Source: Xylaria sp. FL1777 (Eukaryota > Ascomycota > Sordariomycetes > Xylariales > Xylariaceae). Taken from it: DNA of 14,438 nt. The position numbers were made by a program, and so were the translations under genes. Each line of letters starts with the position of its first letter. The stretch's first letter is position 1. Positions 10,190 to 14,438 of this stretch are shown piece by piece. The notes under the pieces were generated by a model. It did not search any database and had not been told where the DNA came from. It saw only the letters and a list, made by a program, of their open reading frames with translations. The DNA lies in assembly GCA_022578965.1 (NCBI GenBank), contig MU401001.1, positions 1 to 14,438 of the forward strand. The letters run 5' to 3'.

Positions 10190-10435
10190 ACTTTATTAAG
10201 CATGCTATTAAAAAAGTACATCGGCTGTTTTTTCTTTTATATATATAATACACAAAAAAACGCGTTACTATAAAAAGCAAAAGTTACTTTGCTATGTATG
10301 CTATTAAGAGTACGTTAGCTGTTTTTTCTTTTTTAAATATATAAAACATACGAACGTATTGCTATAGTAACTTAAAAGGCAGCTTTATTTTAAACGCAAG
10401 TAAGAGCATATCTGTTATTTTTTTTTTTTTTTTAT
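10190..10435. repeat. ~94-bp tandem repeat, two clear units and a degraded third
   Basis: The segment GCTATTA...GTAC...GCTGTTTTTTCTTTT followed by an AT run appears at 10204 and 10300. The CTG of the CTGTTTT motif falls at 10225, 10319 and, in a weaker form, 10412 (spacings 94 and 93). The third unit ends in a long T run. No coding or RNA feature is seen. Confidence 0.6.
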
Positions 10436-10455
10436 AAGTACTTAAGTACTTAAGT
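10436..10455. repeat. Tandem palindromic octamer AAGTACTT
   Basis: The self-complementary octamer AAGTACTT is repeated head to tail at 10436-10443 and 10444-10451, followed by AAGT. Because each octamer and the whole run are palindromic, several hairpin registers are possible. A single AAGTACTT recurs about 60 bases downstream, near 10504. Confidence 0.7.
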
Positions 10456-10665
10456 AAATACTATAAAAACGTAGTATAGCAATAAGCATAAGTAGCTTAT
10501 ATAAGTACTTAATATAAAATATATATGTTTTTTCTTTTGTTTTTATGCGTATAATTTATGAACGTAGCGTTATAGAAAGCATAAATACTTTTTTTGCGCA
10601 CTTTATGCAAAGTGCATTAGCTATTTCCCTTGTTTTTTTTCTTACTATAGCTTACTTTGCTTTGC

Positions 10666-10850
10666 TGCAGATTTGCTTTTTTATAAAATGTTAATTAAGC
10701 ATTTTTTGCTTAAGGAACTCTGTTATCTATAAGGAAGTAAATTTATAGCTTTTAATAAGATTACTGTAAGCTAGCTTTGCTTAATTTGCTTTTTTGTTAA
10801 CTATTAACTAAGCATTTTTTGCTTAAAAAACTTAGTTAATAGTTAATATA
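10666..10850. repeat. ~113-bp diverged tandem duplication
   Basis: The segment TTGCTTTTTT...TTAA(T/C)...AAGCATTTTTTGCTTAA is found twice. AAGC falls at 10697 and again at 10810, 113 bp apart. The first copy carries only a small hairpin (TTAAGCA 10695-10701 with TGCTTAA 10707-10713). The second carries the same inner sequence flanked by a much longer stem, listed separately. The remaining spacer is poorly conserved. Confidence 0.55.
10797..10846. repeat. Perfect 16-bp-arm stem-loop
   Basis: TTAACTATTAACTAAG (10797-10812) is exactly complementary in reverse to CTTAGTTAATAGTTAA (10831-10846), around an 18-base loop. It is the longest perfect inverted repeat I found in the window. The loop contains CATTTTTTGCTT, shared with the first copy of the surrounding duplication, which lacks the outer stem. 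It could be a cruciform-prone site, a short insertion or gene-conversion product. No gene lies beside it, so a terminator role has no support. Confidence 0.8.
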
Positions 10851-10956
10851 AAAGTAGATTAGTTAAAGCTAACTTATAGTAAACTTAATAACAGTTATTT
10901 ATTTTTTTCTTATATAAACTATAAAAAAGAAAAAAGAATTTGCACTGCTGTAGTGT

Positions 10957-11620
10957 AGCTTTTTACTAATAATGTTTTATTCTTTTGTATTATTGTTTTT
11001 TTTTTTTTTTTTTGTTTATCGCTTTTAAATATTACTAATATACAAACAGAACATTATTAAAAACTGCAATTATAATAAACTCCTTAAATAATAACGTAAA
11101 CTAGTTTTATTTTTTTATATTATTGTTTTTTTTTTTTTTTACTAGCTATTGCTTTAAAACATTATTAATATATAAACAGAATATTTCTAAAAACCGTAAT
11201 TACTATAAACTCCTTAAATAATAACATGAATTAAACTAAAGTATTTTGCTTTGCAAGCTTTTTATTAATAACATCTTGTTTTTTTGTATTATTATAATTA
11301 TTTTTACTGTTAATTGCTTTTAAACGTTACTAATATATAAACAGGATATTTTTAAAAACTACAATTATAATAAACTTTTTAAATAATAACATAAACTAAG
11401 CTAAAGTACTTTGCTTTGTAAGCTTATTATTAGTAATGTTTTGTTCTTTTGTATTATTGTAATTATTTCTAATATTTATTGCTTTTAAACGTTATTAATA
11501 TAAAAATAAAATATTTTTAAAAGCTATAATTACTATAGCGTTCTTAAATAATAACGTAAACTAAATAACTTTGCTTTGCAAGCATTAAATATAACTTTGC
11601 TTTGTAAGCACTAAACATGT
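10957..11620. repeat. 165-bp tandem repeat, four units, one internally deleted
   Basis: The anchor (T/A)AAACAG(A/G)ATATT or its variants occurs at about 11044, 11174, 11339 and 11504. Spacings are 130, 165 and 165. A second anchor, AAGCTT or AAGC before TATTA, lies at 11256, 11420 and 11581 (164 and 161). Each full unit runs through AAGCTTTTTATTAATAA, TTTTGTATTATT with a T run, GCTTTTAAACGTTACTAATA, the anchor, then AATAATAACGTAAACTAA and CTTTGCTTTG. The 130-bp spacing reflects loss of about 35 bp containing the AAAGTACTTTGCTTTGCAAGC section between units one and two. At the right edge TTTGCTTTG(C/T)AAGCA is locally doubled. Confidence 0.8.
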
Positions 11621-11781
11621 TTCTGTGCTTAAGTAAAATGCTGCAAGCATTTATTAAAGCGTTGTAATAAACTTAATGTAAAAATAACTTGTTTTTAGCT
11701 ATTTTTCTTTAAGTAAAAGAATTATTTAGATTGCTATAAAAAAACAACATTTAAAAACATACAAAAACAAACGAAGAAAAT

Positions 11782-11880
11782 CCTAAAAGTGCTAATATTT
11801 AGCTAATAAGAAGCACTAAATAAAAGCCTAAAAGCGCTAATACTTAGTAAATTAAAAGCACTAAATAAAAGCCTAAAAAA
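11782..11880. repeat. 45-bp tandem repeat, two full units and a partial third
   Basis: CCTAAAAG starts at 11782 and 11827, and CCTAAAAA at 11872, exactly 45 bp apart. Each unit contains AG(T/C)GCTAATA...AAGCACTAAATAAAA. In the first unit AGTGCT and AGCACT form a perfect 6-bp inverted repeat; in the second a G/A-type change to AGCGCT breaks one pair. Confidence 0.8.
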
Positions 11881-12130
11881 TAAAGCAGCAAACGTAGTGC
11901 TTTTATATTGCTAAAAACCCTAAGGTGTTTGCTAACTACTTGCAATCTTTTTGTTTGTTGTACTAATATGAACAGCTGTTTTAATTGTTTTTTTTTTTTG
12001 TTTTAGATCAATGTTTTTTTATGCTTAATTCCCCCTTTAACACGCATAGCATAACTAACATAATTTTTAATACAATAGTTTAGCTTAAAAAAAAACGCAA
12101 AAACAGTATAAAAAATAATAGCATTTTTAT

Positions 12131-12580
12131 AGAACAGATAAAACTATTTTTATTAATTCCTTGCTAAGCTAAAGTACTACAGAATAAATAGAACGAATAC
12201 TTATAATGCTTTGTTAAGCTAAAGTACTATAGAACAAATAAAACGAACACTTATAATGCTTTAATAAGTTAAAGTGCTATAAAACAAATAAAATAAACAC
12301 TAATAATGCTTTATTAAGCTAAAGTACTACAAAACAAATAAAACGAACACTTATAATGCCTTAATAAGTTAAGGTACTATAAAACAAATAAAACGAACAT
12401 TTATAATGCTTTAATAAGCCGAAGTACTACAAAATAAATAAAAAGAACAGTAATAATGCTTTAATAAGTTAAGGTGCTATAAAACAGATAAAACGAACAC
12501 TTATAATGCTTTAATAAGCTAAAATACTACAAAATAAATAAAAAGAACAGCAATAATGCTTTAATACGCTAAGGTGCTTA
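12131..12580. repeat. 50-bp satellite, nine register-perfect units
   Basis: The AAAGTACTA(C/T)-type anchor falls at 12171, 12221, 12271, 12321, 12371, 12421, 12471, 12521 and 12571, with no insertion or deletion in 450 bp. A consensus unit is (A)AAACAAATAAAACGAACAC, then TTATAATGCT, then TTAATAAG(C/T)T, then AA(A/G)GT(A/G)CTA(C/T). Differences between units are mostly C/T and A/G. From 12371 the units alternate: those at 12421 and 12521 share AAATAAATAAAAAGAACAG, while those at 12371 and 12471 share CAAATA or CAGATA followed by AAACGAACA. This gives a 100-bp dimer. The first unit is the most degraded. The 13-mer AAGCTAAAGTACT is shared with the 165-bp family near 11398. Confidence 0.93.
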
Positions 12581-13040
12581 CTTTATGTAAATTTATAAAT
12601 AGTATATTAATGTGTTCTTAAAGTATATAGCAAAATATATGTCTATTTACTATTAAAAACAATAAAAGTAAAACTAAAGCAAAGCTTTTTTATTACAGTT
12701 GTTGTTTTAAGAATAATTTTTCTGCAGAAACTACTTCAAACGTATAAAAAATGCCTAATTGCATTAGCTGCTAAATAAATTAATATTACTATATATAAGA
12801 AAAACTAAACTTGCTAGCTTAAAAAAGGCAAAAATGTAAGCTAATGTAGTTTATTAAATGTAGTAAAGCAAACTAAAAAATATAGTTGCTAAAGTAAATA
12901 ATGCTAAAATAACAGTAGAAAAAGCTTTGCTAAAATAAGCCTAGTAGTAATTTTAACCAAAAGGTAACTTAAATTAAAAAGCTAAATGTATACAAAACAA
13001 AAAAAAAAGTATAGTTAGATTTTATGTGTTTTATACACTA
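12581..13040. other. Gene-free AT-rich stretch
   Basis: No open frame, RNA gene or tandem family is seen. The end at 13025-13040 (TGTGTTTTATACACTA) resembles the tail of the 80-bp repeat that follows and may be the remnant of a further unit. Confidence 0.5.
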
Positions 13041-13200
13041 AGTTAAAACACTAAAAAAAGCAATTTACTACTAGAAAAACGCGTAGTTTTAATTTTTTCT
13101 TTATTTCTTGTGCTACTTTAAGTTAAAACACTAGAAAAAGCAATTCATTACTAAAAAAACGCGTAGTTTTAATTTTCTTTCTATTTTTTGTGCTATACTA
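13041..13200. repeat. 80-bp tandem duplication, two units
   Basis: Units at 13041-13120 and 13121-13200 align without gaps and match at 69 of 80 positions. Ten of the eleven differences are transitions. Seven of those lie at TpC or GpA and three at ApCpT. Every GpC and both CpG in ACGCGT are identical in the two units. The shared segment AAACGCGTAGTTTTAATTTT is the best-conserved part. Confidence 0.9.
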
Positions 13201-14107
13201 AGCAAACTATATTATATGCTGCTTGCTTATAATGCTGCAATAAAAGCATTTTTTTATGTGTATGTAACAGTAAATTTTTATAAATCCTAGGCATGCTAGT
13301 AAATTATAATGCTTTCTTTACAAAGCAGTTGTTTGTTTGAAGCCCGGAACTAGCCTGTTTCTAGGATATAAAACCAAAAAGAAATCCTTAGGTTTTAATA
13401 ACGTTGTAACAGCACAAAAACAAAAAAAAAGCAACGCGTATTTTATTTATTGCGTAGTACTTACTATAATAGTAGTATGCGCTACAAACAAACTATGTTG
13501 CGTTGCATTGCTGTACTTATGTACAAAGGTTGTTTTGCTTTTGTTATAACGCTTTGCTTTAAAACAAAGGCAAAAAAAAAAAAGAAAAAAGGAAAAACGG
13601 AAAAAAACTAAGAAAACTAAAACGCAAAAGCAAACTAAAAAGGCTACAAAAACAAAACACTTAGTACGCAAAATAAAACGTATTATAAATAGCTTATTGC
13701 TTTATTTTTTTACGATTTATGTGCTATAGAAACAAGGTAAACTTTATAAGCTAAAACTTAACAAAAACAAAACAATTGTTTGCTATGCATTTTTTGCTCT
13801 GTTTTTTTTTTAGCTAGTTAAAAATGCAAAAAATATTACTAAGTTTTGCTTTTTAAAAAAAAAGCAGCTTAAGCTATACTATTAACATAGCATCGCGCTT
13901 TTTGTAAAAATGCAAAACTATAAAAAGCTAAATAAGCTTATATAATCTAACGTAAAATTATTTAGTTATTTAGCTTTAGTACTACAGAGGTCTAAAAACA
14001 GCAAAACTTAAACTAAAAAAAAAAAAAAAGCTATAAAAAAGAAAAGCAACCGTTCGAATATTTTAAAGGAAATAAATAGTGTTTTTCTTTTTTTTTTTTA
14101 TATCTGT
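13201..14107. other. Gene-free stretch with a small GC-richer patch and a purine tract
   Basis: Two overlapping opposite-strand open frames (13337-13549 plus, 13447-13671 minus) are not credible genes. The plus frame has only a TTG start and a low-complexity hydrophobic end. The minus frame is F/V/C/L-rich because the plus strand there is an A/G tract (about 13556-13640). A patch at 13340-13385 (AGCCCGGAAC, TAGCCTGTTTCTAGG) is richer in G+C than its surroundings, and may be a short unmutated remnant. GCTTTGCTTTAAAACAAAGGC near 13551 is a near-palindrome similar to the 16-bp palindrome of the composite array. Nothing else is recognisable. Confidence 0.55.
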
Positions 14108-14130
14108 TATATATATATATATTATATATT
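14108..14130. repeat. TA microsatellite
   Basis: A run of alternating T and A with one or two phase slips, directly abutting the 26-bp repeat. Confidence 0.8.
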
Positions 14131-14216
14131 ATACTTTTGTATTTTACTACTGTATTATACTATTGTATTTTACTACTATATTATACTTTTATATTTTATT
14201 ACTGTATTGTATTATA
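14128..14216. repeat. 26-bp tandem repeat, about three and a third units
   Basis: ATTATAC starts at 14128, 14154 and 14180, and the variant ATTGTAT at 14206, exactly 26 bp apart. Each unit reads ATTATACTTTTGTATTTTAC then TACTGT or TACTAT. Variants are T/A, C/T and G/A changes only, without indels. Confidence 0.9.
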
Positions 14217-14227
14217 GCTATTGCTTT

Positions 14228-14373
14228 AGGAAAAAGAGAAAAGGGAAACAAAACAGAAAAGGAAAGAAACAAATCAAAAAAAACTAATATAAAAAAAAAG
14301 AAAAACCCAAAAAAAAAAAAAAAAAAAAAAAAAAGGAACAAAAAGAAGAATAAACAAAAAAAACAAAAAAATA

Positions 14374-14435
<62 letters not shown>
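14228..14435. repeat. Purine-rich tract ending in 60 A's
   Basis: From 14228 the plus strand is almost entirely A with scattered G and a few C and T. It ends in 60 uninterrupted A's at 14376-14435, followed by CGG at the window edge. It could be a genomic homopurine or poly(A) tract, the A-tail of a retroposed element, or an assembly end in a region that cannot be resolved. No retroelement body is recognisable upstream, and there is no TTAGGG or CCCTAA telomere repeat. Confidence 0.75.
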
Positions 14436-14436
<1 letters not shown>

Positions 14437-14438
14437 GG

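Noticed and set aside
13337..13671. Overlapping opposite-strand open frames (13337-13549 plus and 13447-13671 minus)
   Set aside because: The plus frame begins with TTG, unlikely as a nuclear fungal start. The minus frame is the complement of an A/G tract. Both are low-complexity with no recognised domain.
14051..14061. CGTTCGAATAT, similar to a tRNA B box or T-loop
   Set aside because: The consensus GGTTCGANNCC is not met. The flanks cannot pair as a T stem, and no acceptor stem, anticodon arm or A box is found at the right distance.
1..14438. Mitochondrial origin
   Set aside because: AT content would fit, but 14 kb of a fungal mitochondrial genome should show tRNA genes, rRNA or respiratory-chain frames. 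None is visible, even allowing TGA as tryptophan.
14228..14438. Telomere at the right end
   Set aside because: No TTAGGG or CCCTAA array is present; the end is poly(A) followed by CGG.

Overview
This window looks like gene-free, AT-saturated nuclear DNA from a filamentous fungus, most likely an ascomycete whose repeats are mutated by RIP (repeat-induced point mutation). I find no believable protein-coding gene, tRNA or rRNA. The organism call is inference and rests on three things seen in the sequence. G+C is extremely low: a hand count of bases 1-600 gives 78 G/C, or 13%. TpA exceeds ApT in the rows I counted: 11 versus 8 in bases 1-60, and 15 versus about 11 in bases 541-600. The cytosines that remain sit in a narrow set of sequence contexts, and repeat copies differ mainly by C/T and G/A transitions. 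An AT-rich isochore, subtelomeric or centromere-flanking heterochromatin would all fit. A fungal mitochondrial genome is unlikely, because no tRNA, rRNA or respiratory gene is visible.

Layout. Bases 1 to about 3393 are a uniform block, extremely poor in GpA/TpC, with stop codons throughout all frames. It is probably one or more old transposable elements mutated beyond recognition. At about 3394 the texture changes abruptly: GpG, TpG and CpG reappear, and a 30-bp minisatellite with a roughly 90-bp higher-order pattern runs to about 4480. From 4481 to 6473 the DNA is mostly T-rich filler, with one possible MITE-like inverted-repeat element at 4587-4759. Bases 6474-7985 hold a 68-bp array followed by a composite array of 145-bp and 117/131-bp modules. 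After a purine-rich stretch comes an 18-bp array (8566-8680), then about 1.2 kb of featureless DNA. From 9888 to 13200 tandem families follow closely: 67 bp, 94 bp, an 8-bp palindromic run, a 113-bp duplication carrying a 16-bp-arm stem-loop, 165 bp, 45 bp, 50 bp (nine register-perfect units) and 80 bp (two units). The last kilobase ends in an AT run, a 26-bp repeat, a purine tract and 60 consecutive A's.

There is no pathway to describe. The informative content is the repeat architecture and the mutation spectrum. At least eleven separate tandem families share 14 kb. The two 80-bp copies differ at 11 sites, ten of them transitions, all at TpC/GpA or ApCpT, while every GpC and CpG is identical. 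The same contexts are what the first 600 bases have lost or kept, which suggests one context-specific C-to-T process acted at both ends of the window. I see no convincing new functional system.
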